A stretch of DNA of 64,000 nucleotides. It comes from Xylanimonas allomyrinae (GTDB lineage Bacteria > Actinomycetota > Actinomycetes > Actinomycetales > Cellulomonadaceae). The notes beneath the pieces were generated by a model. It was not told the origin of the DNA, did no database searches, and worked only from the letters and a program-made list of their open reading frames with translations. A program made the position numbers and the translations under genes. Every line of letters begins with the position of its first letter. Within the stretch, counting starts at the first letter, position 1. Positions 24,149 to 33,598 of the stretch are shown one piece after another. The stretch spans positions 1,984,001 to 2,048,000 of the forward strand of contig NZ_CP035495.1 in NCBI RefSeq assembly GCF_004135345.1. Reading direction: 5' to 3'.

Positions 24149-25257
24149 TTCCCGTCGCCAGTCCCGTTCTTTCGGGTATGGAAAAGGCGTACGTCGCCGA
24201 GTGCATCGACAGCACGTGGATCTCTTCCGCCGGAAAGTTCATCGGGAAGTTCGAGGCAGCGTTCGCGGCGCTCTGCGGCTCCGAGTACGCGGTCGCCTGC
24301 AACAACGGGACGACGGCGCTCCACCTCGCCCTCGCCGCGGTCGGCATCGGCCCCGGGGACGAGGTGATCGTCCCGACGCTCACGTACATCGCGACGGCGA
24401 ACGCGGTCCGCTACTGCGGCGCGACCCCGGTCTTTGCCGACTCCGAGCCGGACACGCTCAATGTCGATCCCACCGACGTGAAGCGCAAGATCACCGAGCG
24501 CACGAAGGCGATCATCCCCGTGCACCTGTACGGCCACCCGGCCGACATGACCGCGCTCATGAACATCGCGGACGAGCACGGGCTGACCGTCATCGAGGAC
24601 GCCGCCGAAGCCCACGGCGCCGAGGTCGACGGCCGCCGGGTCGGCTCCATCGGACACATGGGTGTCTTCTCGTTCTTCGGCAACAAGATCGTCACCACCG
24701 GTGAAGGCGGCGCCGTCACCACCGACGACCCCGACCTCGCTGCACGCCTGCGCCTGCTGCGCGGCCAGGGAATGGACCCCAAGCGCCGGTACTGGTTCCC
24801 CGAGGTCGGCTACAACTACCGCATGACGAACATCGCGGCAGCCATCGGCCTCGCCCAGCTCGAGCAGTTCGACGCTTTCGTGGCCCGCCGCGACGAGATC
24901 GGCGCGCTCTACGACGAGCACCTCGCCGACGTCGAAGGCCTCGCACTCCCGATCCAGCGTCCCGACGCCCGCCGCGTCCACTGGCTGTACACGATCAGCG
25001 TCGAGGACTTCACCGACGCCCAGCGAGACCAGCTCATCGAGGCACTCCACACAGACGGAGTCGAGACCCGCCCAGTCTTCTACCCGCTCCACGTCATGCC
25101 CCCCTACCTGGAAGAGACGCGCTACCCCGTCGCCGAGCACCGCGGCGCCACCGGAATCTCCCTGCCCACACACGTCGGACTCAGCGACCACGACATCCAC
25201 GAGGTCTGCGAGAAGCTCATGCGGCATCTGGCGGTCGTACGCGGCACGGCCAACTGA
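24145..25257 (+). CDS. per: GDP-perosamine synthase, copy 2
   Basis: A 370-residue PLP aminotransferase identical to copy 1 except for the last residues (AVVRGTAN). It carries the same PLP lysine (Lys181, FFGNK) and the same RfbE/Per signature segments. It converts GDP-4-keto-6-deoxymannose plus glutamate to GDP-perosamine. The next gene, the FkbM fusion, begins at a GTG 1 bp after its stop, so acyltransferase, synthase and fusion probably form one operon. Confidence 0.9.
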   Translation: MIPVASPVLSGMEKAYVAECIDSTWISSAGKFIGKFEAAFAALCGSEYAVACNNGTTALHLALAAVGIGPGDEVIVPTLTYIATANAVRYCGATPVFADSEPDTLNVDPTDVKRKITERTKAIIPVHLYGHPADMTALMNIADEHGLTVIEDAAEAHGAEVDGRRVGSIGHMGVFSFFGNKIVTTGEGGAVTTDDPDLAARLRLLRGQGMDPKRRYWFPEVGYNYRMTNIAAAIGLAQLEQFDAFVARRDEIGALYDEHLADVEGLALPIQRPDARRVHWLYTISVEDFTDAQRDQLIEALHTDGVETRPVFYPLHVMPPYLEETRYPVAEHRGATGISLPTHVGLSDHDIHEVCEKLMRHLAVVRGTAN

Positions 25258-25258
25258 G

Positions 25259-27949
25259 GTGGACACGTTCGTCTCGTACGCGCAGCACGGCGAGGACGTC
25301 ATCCTCTGGCGAGCCCTCGGTGCTCGCTCCGGCATTACGTACGTCGATGTCGGCGCCTACGACCCGACTGAGGAATCCGTCACCCGCGCGCTCTACGAAC
25401 GCGGCTGGCGAGGGGTGAACATCGAGCCGCAGCCCGAGCGGCTGGCGGCGTTCGAGAACGACCGCCCCGACGACACGAACCTGGCGATTGCGATCGGCTC
25501 CAAGGACGGCTCGGTGGAGCTCGTCATCCCGTCGAACCCCGGCTGGACCACGGTCCAAGGCACCGGGTCGCTCGTCTCGGACGATCCGGCCGCGCACCGT
25601 ATCCGGGTGCCGATGCGTCGGCTCGGCACGCTGCTGCCAGAACTCGGGCTCGAACACGTCGATGTTCTGAAGATCGACGTCGAATGCGGAGAGTCGGACG
25701 CGGTACGGGGCCTGCTTGACGGTCCGGTACGCCCGACGGTCTGCGTCATCGAAGGCGTCGGCCCGGGGTGCGGCCGCACCGAGGGTGACCGCGCGGTGGA
25801 ACTGCTCGTCGCGGCGGGCTACACGCACTGCATGTTCGACGGCCTCAACCACTACCTCACCACGGACCCCGCTCTCATCGCGGCACTGTCGGTGCCCGCT
25901 AACCCTATCGACGGGTACGTGCACCGCGCGATCCCCGCGTTCGCGACCGAACGCAGCCACCTCCACGAGACCATCGCGGCGCTGACCGCCGAAAACCTCG
26001 AACTGCGCAGCAAGCTCGCGACATCATCGAGCGAGGGCAACGGCGCAGCGCCCGAGGAGCCCGCAGCGACGTCGTCTGAGCAGACCACGGCGACGACCGC
26101 GGCCACCGACGATGCACCTCTGCCCGTCTCCGCGCCTGCGCCCACGGCCGCATCGCCGCGACCCGCGCCAAGAGCTGCGCCTCACATCGTCGACGACGAG
26201 CGTGCCCGCCGCCGCCGCGCGCTCTTCCTGCGGCTCATCGGCACCAGGGTCGCGGCCGACGCCGGACGGCAACCCGCCGTCGACATCCCTCACCTGTTCG
26301 ACGCCAGCCCTGAGTCCGTCGTCCGGACGCTCTACCTCTCCGTTCTGGGTCGCGAGCCCGACGACAGCGGGAGCGCCTCCTGGATCCACGAGATCGCCAA
26401 CGGAAGGTCGCCGATCGACGTGGCGCGCGTACTGGCCCGTTCGGACGAGGCGGCTGCCGCGTCAGAGAGCCAGCGTCGTCGCGCCGATGCCTTCATAGAG
26501 CGACTGGACCGGTTCGGCCTTCTGGACAGCTTTGGGCTCGGCACGTTCTACTCGAAGGGCCACAGCGCATCGGTCGTCGCCGACCAGATCTTCATCGAGT
26601 CTCTCTACGAGGTTGCCCACCTGCGCCGTCCTACTCACGCCGAGCTGGAGAACGACCTGAACAGGATCCGCATCGGCGTCGGCCGCCAATGGATGCTGCG
26701 CGCATTCGCCGACCGGCCCGAGGCACGCGCCCGCCTCCTCGGCACGGCCGGCGGGGTGCGTACGCGGATGAAGCGCCTGGGCGCCCGCATGTCGTACCGC
26801 CGAGATTTCCAGACACTGGTCGTCGCGGTCGAGTCCCGCCGCATCGCTGCGCTCCTCACGGACCTCAGCGCCACCGACCACTCGATCGCCGGGGGAACTG
26901 AGATGCGCGTCATTCTCGCGACCACCACGATCCCGCACATCTCAGGTGGCGACCGGCTCATCGTTCGCTGGACGGCGGAGGAGCTTCGCGCCCGCGGGCA
27001 CGAGGTCGAGGAGTTCTACCTGCCGTTCCCGCCATCTGCCCGGTACACGCTGCCCGCGCTCGTCGGGCTGCGCTCGACGCCGTTTGCGGGCGCCGGCGAC
27101 CGGCTCATCGCCGTCCGATGGCCGGCGCACATCCTTCGGCACGAGAACAAGGCGACGTGGTTCATCCACCACTTCCGCACGCTGTTCGACCTGTGGGACT
27201 CCCCGTACCGCGACGTCCCGGACAACGCCGAGGGCTACGCGTACCGTGACGCGATCCGCCGCATCGACAACCTCGGGCTCGCCGAGTCGCGCGACGTCTT
27301 CTCGAACTCCAACGTGGTTCGAGACCGCCTGCGCGAGTACAACGACGTCGAGGCGACGCCCCTGCTCCCTCCCATCGGCGGGGACACTACGCGCTTCCAC
27401 ACGGACGCCTACGGCGACTACATCTTCTACCCGAGCCGGGTCGCGCCCATCAAGCGGCAACTGCTCGCGGTCGAGGCGATGCTGTACACCCAGTCGGGCG
27501 TGAAGCTCGTCATCGGCGGCTTGGCCGACGAGGACTACCAGGAGGACATCGTCCGGTTCGTGCGCGAGCACGACCTGGAGGGCAAGGTCGACCTTCGTCT
27601 CGGCTGGATGCCGGAGGACGAGAAGGTCGACCTGCTGGCCGGGTGCCTGGCAGTCGCCTACCTACCTCGCGACGAGGACTCGTACGGGTACACGTCGCTC
27701 GAGGCGTCGCACAGCCGCAAGGCGATCGTCACCGTGACGGACTCCGGCGGTGCCCTGGAGTTCGTCCGGGACGGCATCGAGGGGCGTGTCGTCGCCCCGA
27801 CGCCTCATGCGCTGGCGGCGGCGTTCGACGCGCTTTATGAGGACCGCCAGGCCGCCGAGAGGCTGGGCTACGCGAGCCACGATCGACGCGCGGCGCTCGG
27901 CATCACCTGGGACAACGTGATCCCGCATCTCCTGGGGGTGACTGAATGA
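25259..27949 (+). CDS. FkbM methyltransferase - DUF4214 - GT4 three-part fusion
   Basis: An 896-residue protein. Residues 1-225: FkbM-family SAM methyltransferase (FVSYAQHGEDVILWRALG, YVDVGAYDP, VLKIDVECGES). Residues about 262-310: Ala/Pro/Thr-rich linker. Residues about 350-395 and 445-490: two DUF4214-like repeats (VRTLYLSVLGREPDDSGS). Residues 549-896: GT4 domain (ILATTTIPHISGGDRLI, DEDSYGYTSLEASHSRKA). In module A the DUF4214 and GT4 parts are separate genes and the FkbM part is absent. At the join, GGGGGA lies 7 bp before Met549, so the GT4 could also be made alone by internal initiation. Expected roles are sugar O-methylation and sugar transfer; FkbM acceptor specificity is unknown. 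The stop overlaps the next ATG. Confidence 0.85.
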   Translation: MDTFVSYAQHGEDVILWRALGARSGITYVDVGAYDPTEESVTRALYERGWRGVNIEPQPERLAAFENDRPDDTNLAIAIGSKDGSVELVIPSNPGWTTVQGTGSLVSDDPAAHRIRVPMRRLGTLLPELGLEHVDVLKIDVECGESDAVRGLLDGPVRPTVCVIEGVGPGCGRTEGDRAVELLVAAGYTHCMFDGLNHYLTTDPALIAALSVPANPIDGYVHRAIPAFATERSHLHETIAALTAENLELRSKLATSSSEGNGAAPEEPAATSSEQTTATTAATDDAPLPVSAPAPTAASPRPAPRAAPHIVDDERARRRRALFLRLIGTRVAADAGRQPAVDIPHLFDASPESVVRTLYLSVLGREPDDSGSASWIHEIANGRSPIDVARVLARSDEAAAASESQRRRADAFIERLDRFGLLDSFGLGTFYSKGHSASVVADQIFIESLYEVAHLRRPTHAELENDLNRIRIGVGRQWMLRAFADRPEARARLLGTAGGVRTRMKRLGARMSYRRDFQTLVVAVESRRIAALLTDLSATDHSIAGGTEMRVILATTTIPHISGGDRLIVRWTAEELRARGHEVEEFYLPFPPSARYTLPALVGLRSTPFAGAGDRLIAVRWPAHILRHENKATWFIHHFRTLFDLWDSPYRDVPDNAEGYAYRDAIRRIDNLGLAESRDVFSNSNVVRDRLREYNDVEATPLLPPIGGDTTRFHTDAYGDYIFYPSRVAPIKRQLLAVEAMLYTQSGVKLVIGGLADEDYQEDIVRFVREHDLEGKVDLRLGWMPEDEKVDLLAGCLAVAYLPRDEDSYGYTSLEASHSRKAIVTVTDSGGALEFVRDGIEGRVVAPTPHALAAAFDALYEDRQAAERLGYASHDRRAALGITWDNVIPHLLGVTE

Positions 27950-28970
27950 AGTTGCTCGTCGCGAACAACGCCGCACCTTTCGTGCGGGGAGGGGCAGAGC
28001 TCCTCGCCGACAGGCTCGTCCTCGAACTGCGCCGGGCGGGCCACGAGGCCGAACTCCTGCGCATCCCGCTGGGCGACACCCCGACCAGGTGCTCGACTCG
28101 ACGATCGCCGCGGGCCTGCTCCAGGCCGTGAACGTCGACCGTGTCATCGGGCTGAAGTTCCCGGCGTACCTGATCCCCCACCCGCACATGGTCATGTGGC
28201 TGGTCCACCAGTTCCGCCAGGCGTACGAGCCCGCGCCAGTCGGGTGGCCCGACGACCCGCACCTGAACGAGATCGCCGCAGTCGTCCGCACCGCAGACCG
28301 CCGCGCCTTCGCCGACGCCGAACGCATGTACGCGATCTCCCCGATGATCGCGGAACGGCTCGCAAAGTCGAACGGAATCCGGGCCGACGTGCTGATGACA
28401 CCGCCGCACGCCGACGCCGAGTACCGAACGGTCCCGTCGGAGGACTTCATCGTGGCTCTCGGCCGCGTGTCCGGCGGGAAGCGCCAACTGCTCGCGGTCG
28501 AAGCGATGCGGCACGCACGCCCCGGCTATCGGCTCGTAGTCGCAGGAGCGGCGGACACGCCGCAGCTCGCCGACGAGGTCAAGCGCCGCATCGCCGAGTG
28601 GGGACTCCAGGACCGCGTCGAGTTCATCAACCGCTACATCACGGACGAGGAGAAGCTCGATCTTCTCGCGCGGTGCCGCGGGTCCGTCTACCTTCCCGTG
28701 AACGAGGATTCGTACGGGTACGTCTGCTACGAAGCCGCGATGTCGCGCAAACCCTCGATCACGGCCACCGACTCGGGTGGGACGCTCACTCTCGTCGACC
28801 ACGGCCGTACCGGGCTCGTCAGCGACCCCGACCCGCGCTCGCTCGCCGCAGCGTTCGACGACCTCGCCGCACACCCGGACCAAGCTCACGGCATGGGCGA
28901 GAACGCCCGGACGCTTGCACTCGAGCTGGACCTCTCGTGGTCCCGCGTCATCAAGGAGCTCACCCGATGA
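27946..28970 (+). pseudogene. GT4-type glycosyltransferase (module B, second), frameshifted
   Basis: The ortholog of the intact gene at 19138-20163. Codons from the ATG at 27946 read KLLVANNAAPFVRGGAELL to about position 28080. The reading then moves to another frame, where LDSTIAAGLLQAVNVDRVIG and the remainder (to ELTR) continue. Comparison with the paralog places a single missing base in the CCCC run at about 28079-28083. All other features are intact: IVALGRVSGGKRQLLAVEAM and NEDSYGYVCYEAAMSRKP. It could be a sequencing error, a recent null mutation, or a phase-variable tract. The start and stop overlap both neighbours (ATGA). Confidence 0.82.
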
Positions 28971-30286
28971 AGGTCGCCATGGTGACGCCGATGACGCCTG
29001 AGAGCGCCATCGCCGACGTGATGCTGCAGGCCGTCCCCTACCTGATCGAGAAGGGCTGGGACCTCGAGATCTGGTGTCAGAACGCACCGGCCCTGCGGCC
29101 CTCACCAGTCCGGGTGCTGCCGATCCAGGCGATCGACGAGACCACAGTCGCGGCCCTGCGGCGCTACGACCTTGTCGTGTACGTCCTCGGAAACAGCCCA
29201 CTGCACAGCCAGATCATGGAACTCGCACGACTGGTGCCCGGCCTGGTTGTGCTGCACGACGCGTCCATCACCGACATGGTGCTGCTCAGTGCCGGACAGG
29301 CTGGTGAGCGCGCGGCGCTCGCCGCACTCGCCGGGGCGGTCTACGGCGACGAGGTTGCCGAGAAGGTCCGTCGTCCGTCGAACACCGACCCGGGGGCCTG
29401 GATGCGGTTCTGCGCGGACGTTCCGCTCACGGAGTGGGCGACCGAGCACGCCATCGGGGCGGTCGTGCACTCGCAGTGGCACGCCGCGCGCATCGACGGA
29501 ACACTGATCGGCGACGTCACCGTGGCGCCCCTGCCCATTCCCTCGGCCCGAGTCGGCTTCGACGACAGCCAGAACCACGAACTAGGGACACTCCTCTCCG
29601 AGCTCCCCCCAGACGCCATCCTGGTCGTCACCGTCGGGCACGTGAATGCGAACCGGGGCCTGGACGTCCTCCTCCAAGCCGTCGCAGGAGACGAGAAACT
29701 CCGGCAGGTCCACGTGTGGGCGGTCGGCCCCAACCAAGGACCGGCCGCGGCCACCGCACTGCGCCAAGCCAGCAAACTGGGACTGGCGAGCCGCTTCGCG
29801 GCGCCAGGCGCGGTCGGAGATGCCGAACTCGCTCGCGTGCTCAGTCGCGCCGACATCGCCGCAGCGCTCCGGGATCCCGTCATCGAAGGGCAGTCGGCGT
29901 CGGTGATGACCCAGATGCTCGCCGGCAGACCGGTCATCGTGTTCGACCACGCGCACTACTCCGAACTCCCCGACGACGCCGTGGTCAAAATCGACCCAGC
30001 GGCCGGCGCGCCCGGAATCCGCGCAGCGATTCGCAACCTCGTCAAAAAGCCACGGGATCGCGAGCGACGCGGCGAAGCCGCGCGACGCTACGCGCTCACA
30101 ACCCGCAGCGGTGCTGCATACGCCGATGCGTTGTATCGCGCGGGCGTCCTTGCACTCGCGGCGAAGCCTCACATGCAACTTGCCCAAGACCTCGCGCACT
30201 ACGTGCGGAGACTTGGAATCGAGACCGCCAGCGTGGCTACAGAACGTATGGCTGACATCACCTTTGAGTTGTTCGAACTGGGTTGA
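28967..30286 (+). CDS. GT-B glycosyltransferase (module B, third)
   Basis: A 439-residue enzyme, full-length paralog of 20160-21476. It begins KVAMVTPMTPESAIADVM with ATG in the stop overlap of the broken GT4. Donor-domain landmarks are LVVTVGHVNANRGLDVLL and ADIAAALRDPVIEGQSAS. Positions about 29404-30286 are also strongly similar to the truncated remnant at 32664-33546. It is the last gene of module B. Confidence 0.82.
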   Translation: MKVAMVTPMTPESAIADVMLQAVPYLIEKGWDLEIWCQNAPALRPSPVRVLPIQAIDETTVAALRRYDLVVYVLGNSPLHSQIMELARLVPGLVVLHDASITDMVLLSAGQAGERAALAALAGAVYGDEVAEKVRRPSNTDPGAWMRFCADVPLTEWATEHAIGAVVHSQWHAARIDGTLIGDVTVAPLPIPSARVGFDDSQNHELGTLLSELPPDAILVVTVGHVNANRGLDVLLQAVAGDEKLRQVHVWAVGPNQGPAAATALRQASKLGLASRFAAPGAVGDAELARVLSRADIAAALRDPVIEGQSASVMTQMLAGRPVIVFDHAHYSELPDDAVVKIDPAAGAPGIRAAIRNLVKKPRDRERRGEAARRYALTTRSGAAYADALYRAGVLALAAKPHMQLAQDLAHYVRRLGIETASVATERMADITFELFELG

Positions 30287-30354
30287 GAGCCGGAACGAGT
30301 CGGTCTCGCCCACGTACCCAAGAACCGCCCAGCATTACGACTATGGACTAACCA

Positions 30355-31863
30355 GTGCGCACAGACATCCACCCTGCCACAGCGATACGTTCGGCCACAC
30401 CCCCCTCAGAGAGACGGACCAGAGCTTCCGCAATCGCCTTCTGGGGAACCTTGACCGCGGCGTCGGTCCTCGTGTTCCTCGTGCACTTCCGTCCTTGGCA
30501 AGGAGGCCTGCTCGAGGACTGGGGATTCGTGCAAGCATGGGATGCCACAGGCTTCGCCGCCTACCGACACTTGATTGAGTTGACGGCTGGTCGCCCATTG
30601 CACCTCCTCTGGACCTTCCTTGGTCTCGGCATCAGCGGGGGCGGGTTCGTGGGCATGTTCCTCGTGCTGGGTCTCGTGGCCGTCGCGCAGCTCCTGGGCA
30701 CCGTCTGGGCACTCGCTCCGGTTGTGCGGAACCGTTGGGTGTTGATCTTCCTCGGGCTCGCCATTGCCCTCCACGCATGGTGGCCAGCCGGACAGGTCCT
30801 TAGATTCCTCCCCGCTCAGGTTTCCGCGCTCGCCGTAGTTCTCTGGATCGGCGCGTCGATCAGGTTCCTCGCGGGTCGTTCAACCTTATGGCAAGTCCTT
30901 GCCATCGGAGCACCGCTCGCCGGTCTCCTCACCTACCAGGCACCGGCCGGAGCTCTCTGCGTCGGGGCGGTCGCGATTTCCGCCGTGCATGGCTCAACAA
31001 TACGTCGCCGCCTTTGGCACGTCGGATTGACAGTGTGCACGGTTGTAGCCGCAATGGCTTGGTCCGCGGTGATCGCTCCCAGAATATCGCCTGATTCCTA
31101 CGAATCTGGCCTGATGACTGCACCCCTGGATGTACGCCGGGCGTTGTGCGCAATCGCACGGACGTTGGCGATCGAGTCTCCTGAACTTCTCATCGTCGGC
31201 GCGATCTTGGCGCTCATCATCATCGTCTTGCTGGGTCGCACCGCAATCGCGACATGGCAGGCACTTGTCCTACTCGCGTGCGTCTTCATGGCTCCGTTGA
31301 CAGCGATGTCGTTCGCATTCAATCTCGCCCACCTGAACGACCCAGAGCGCGTTGCCCAGCCTGTTGGGATGACTCTCTGGATCGTCGCAACAGCCGTCTC
31401 CATACTGGGGGCATGGCGCACACGGTTGCCTCACCTCATAGCATCTGTCGGGATCGTCGCAAGCACCGCGGGAGCGATGGGGGCATACTCGACCTGGACT
31501 GCTTTCGCGGAGCTTCAGCAAGCCCTCTTAACATCTGTCGCGCCTATTCGAAGCGATGCATCGCCCTCGACCCGCCTAGTGGTCGAGGATCTCAGTGGTG
31601 AGTTCGGTGATGTCTATACCTTCCTTCCGCCGCATCTCAATATCGCCTTCTACGTCGAGGAGGGCCCGGGCGCAACTGTCACGTTATGTACGCCCGCGGA
31701 CGTTCCTCGCGACCACCCCATTGCCGCACGATTCCCGATCACAACGACCCCCACCTGCGAGGATCTGCTCGTTGGAAAGACGGTCGAGAGGGTCGAAACG
31801 GTGGACGCCGACGGCCGGGCACTGCGAGTGCTGATCGTCAGTCAGCGATCGCTGATTGACTGA
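30355..31863 (+). CDS. polytopic membrane protein, unknown (possible polymerase or GT-C)
   Basis: A 502-residue protein from a GTG start. A basic N-terminus is followed by roughly ten hydrophobic helices, with the motif FRPWQGG after the first helix and a short loop EDWGF. The C-terminal ~95 residues are soluble and probably extracytoplasmic. The profile resembles O-antigen polymerase-like or GT-C sugar-transfer proteins, but no family signature could be confirmed. G+C and codon use appear lower than in the neighbouring modules, suggesting separate acquisition. A second, much shorter protein at 33599 begins with a similar first helix (FFAHFRPC). Confidence 0.65.
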   Translation: MRTDIHPATAIRSATPPSERRTRASAIAFWGTLTAASVLVFLVHFRPWQGGLLEDWGFVQAWDATGFAAYRHLIELTAGRPLHLLWTFLGLGISGGGFVGMFLVLGLVAVAQLLGTVWALAPVVRNRWVLIFLGLAIALHAWWPAGQVLRFLPAQVSALAVVLWIGASIRFLAGRSTLWQVLAIGAPLAGLLTYQAPAGALCVGAVAISAVHGSTIRRRLWHVGLTVCTVVAAMAWSAVIAPRISPDSYESGLMTAPLDVRRALCAIARTLAIESPELLIVGAILALIIIVLLGRTAIATWQALVLLACVFMAPLTAMSFAFNLAHLNDPERVAQPVGMTLWIVATAVSILGAWRTRLPHLIASVGIVASTAGAMGAYSTWTAFAELQQALLTSVAPIRSDASPSTRLVVEDLSGEFGDVYTFLPPHLNIAFYVEEGPGATVTLCTPADVPRDHPIAARFPITTTPTCEDLLVGKTVERVETVDADGRALRVLIVSQRSLID

Positions 31864-32663
31864 GGGTTCGGGGGCACCGCCACCACGAAGTGAACCTCGC
31901 ACACCTGACCGTCCGTTCTTGATCGTTCCCGATCGTCGGCACGTTGAATGCCCTCCCCGACATGGCGATGCGGCTCATCGTGCCGGGCAGGGAGCCGGCC
32001 CAAACTGGGCCGGCGGAACGTGACCGCAGGCGGGCTGGCCCTCAGTTCCTCATGAAGGGAGTCTTCGCCGCGATGGCCGATGTTCTGCAGGCGACCCGAC
32101 AGCGGGCCATCGAGTTCGCGGCTACTACGCCCGCGAGCCTCCGGCTCATCCATCGTCTGTTCGTCACCGTTCCCAGTGCGCATTTGCCCACGGAGTCCCG
32201 GACGCAGAGCGTCTCTGCTGGCAGGTAGGGCAGGTGCCACCATCGAGACAATCATCTGGAACCACTCACCGCACCGTCGCCTCACCTTTTGAACGCTGGC
32301 ATCTGTACACGCTGTCGTTTGACCACTCGACCGCGCCGAACATGGACCCTTTCCATGCCCCAGCGCCAACATCAGTCAGCAAGGAACTGGAGAGCGGCTA
32401 TAGTCATTCCGTGCCCGAGCCGCTGCCAACGCCACACGCGATCAGCATCGCGGCAACCCGTCTATCGGAGAAAACTGTCGCTCCGGGCGTTGATCACAAA
32501 CGTCACTCCGATCGCCCAGGACCCCTTGTTGCCAGGAGGCCTCAAGGCTCATGCCAGAGAGGGCCTGCGGGGCGTGGCTACCTTCGGTTTCGCGGCCGCC
32601 AGAGAGCGAGTCGGCGCTGTCGAGCGTTCGCCACGCGATGTCACGCTGACTCCAGGGCCAGGC
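31864..32663. other. decayed region without intact genes
   Basis: 800 bp with no frame I can defend. Short fragments resemble the protein encoded at 33599: around 32299-32330 one frame reads YTLSFDHSTAP (compare FTLSLDHAATV), and around 32626-32650 one reads ERSPRDVTLTP (compare ECSPREVTLTL). These appear to be scrambled remains of a duplicated membrane-protein gene. Positions about 31960-32240 show no recognisable similarity. Confidence 0.45.
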
Positions 32664-33546
32664 TGCGTTCGTGCGCGGACGTTCCACTCACGAAGTGGGC
32701 GACCGAGCACGCCATCGCGGCGGTCGTGCACTCGCAGTGGCACGCCGCGCGCATCGACGGAACACTGATCGGCGACGTCACCGTGGCGCCCCTGCCCATT
32801 CCCCGGCCCGAGTCGGTTTCGACGACAGCCAGAACCACGAACTAGGGACGCTCCTCGCCGAGCTCCCCCCAGACGCCATCCTCGTCGTCACAGTCGGGCA
32901 CATGAATGCGAACCGGGGCCTCAACATCCAGCTTCGTGCCATGCCTGGCGACGAACAGTTGATTCGTGTTCATCCTTGGGCTGCCGGCCCTCGCCAGGGT
33001 TCGGCAGCGGCCGCGACGCTGCGCCGTGCGTCAAAACCGGAACTCGCGGGCCACTTCGCCGCTCCGGGCGCGGTCGGAGATGCCGAACTCGCTCGCGTGC
33101 TCAGTCGCGCCGACATCGCCACGGCGTTCCGCGACCCCGTCGTTGAAGGGCAGTCGGCATCCGTGATGACCCCGGAGCTCGCCGGTAGACCGGTCATCGT
33201 CTTCGACCACGCGCACTACTCCGAGTTCTCCGACGACGCAGCGTTCATGATCGAATCTGCTGCGGGCGTCGGCGGCGTCGGGGCCGCGCTCCGCGACCTG
33301 GTCCACGACCCCGACTGCAGAGCGAGACTCGGAGAGGCAGGGCTCGACTTCATGCTCACGACTCGCAGCGGTGCTGCGTACGCCGAGGCACCATTCCGCG
33401 CAGGCGACTTCGCACTCGCGGCGCGCCCGCGCATGCCACTCGCTCGGGACGGCACGCAACTGCGGCGCAGACTCGGCGTCGAGAAAGAAGCCATCGTGAC
33501 CGACAGGGTCGGCGAGCCCGCATTCGATCTCCTTGAACTTGCATGA
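32664..33546 (+). pseudogene. truncated, frameshifted remnant of the third GT (module C)
   Basis: Collinear with 29404-30286 of the intact paralog and ending at the same codon, but lacking the first ~145 codons. A one-base deletion near 32805-32810 (CCCTCGG became CCCCGG) changes the frame. The upstream part reads WATEHAIAAVVHSQWHAARI in one frame, and the rest reads FDDSQNHELGTLLAELPPD in another. The reading frame of the larger 3' part has stayed open, and a protein of about 245 residues could still be made, but it would lack the acceptor domain. Confidence 0.85.
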
Positions 33547-33598
33547 ATTGGCGAAAATGTCATTAGCACCCCCCTGCCCGGATGGGAGCACGTTCTTG

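Larger units (their letters stand above)
23420..25232. repeat. 1.8-kb direct repeat, copy 2 (acyltransferase + perosamine synthase)
   Basis: Second copy of 15418-17230, same orientation, offset 8,002 bp. Both genes are intact. Recombination between the copies would delete or duplicate module A together with the IS3 element. Confidence 0.95.
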
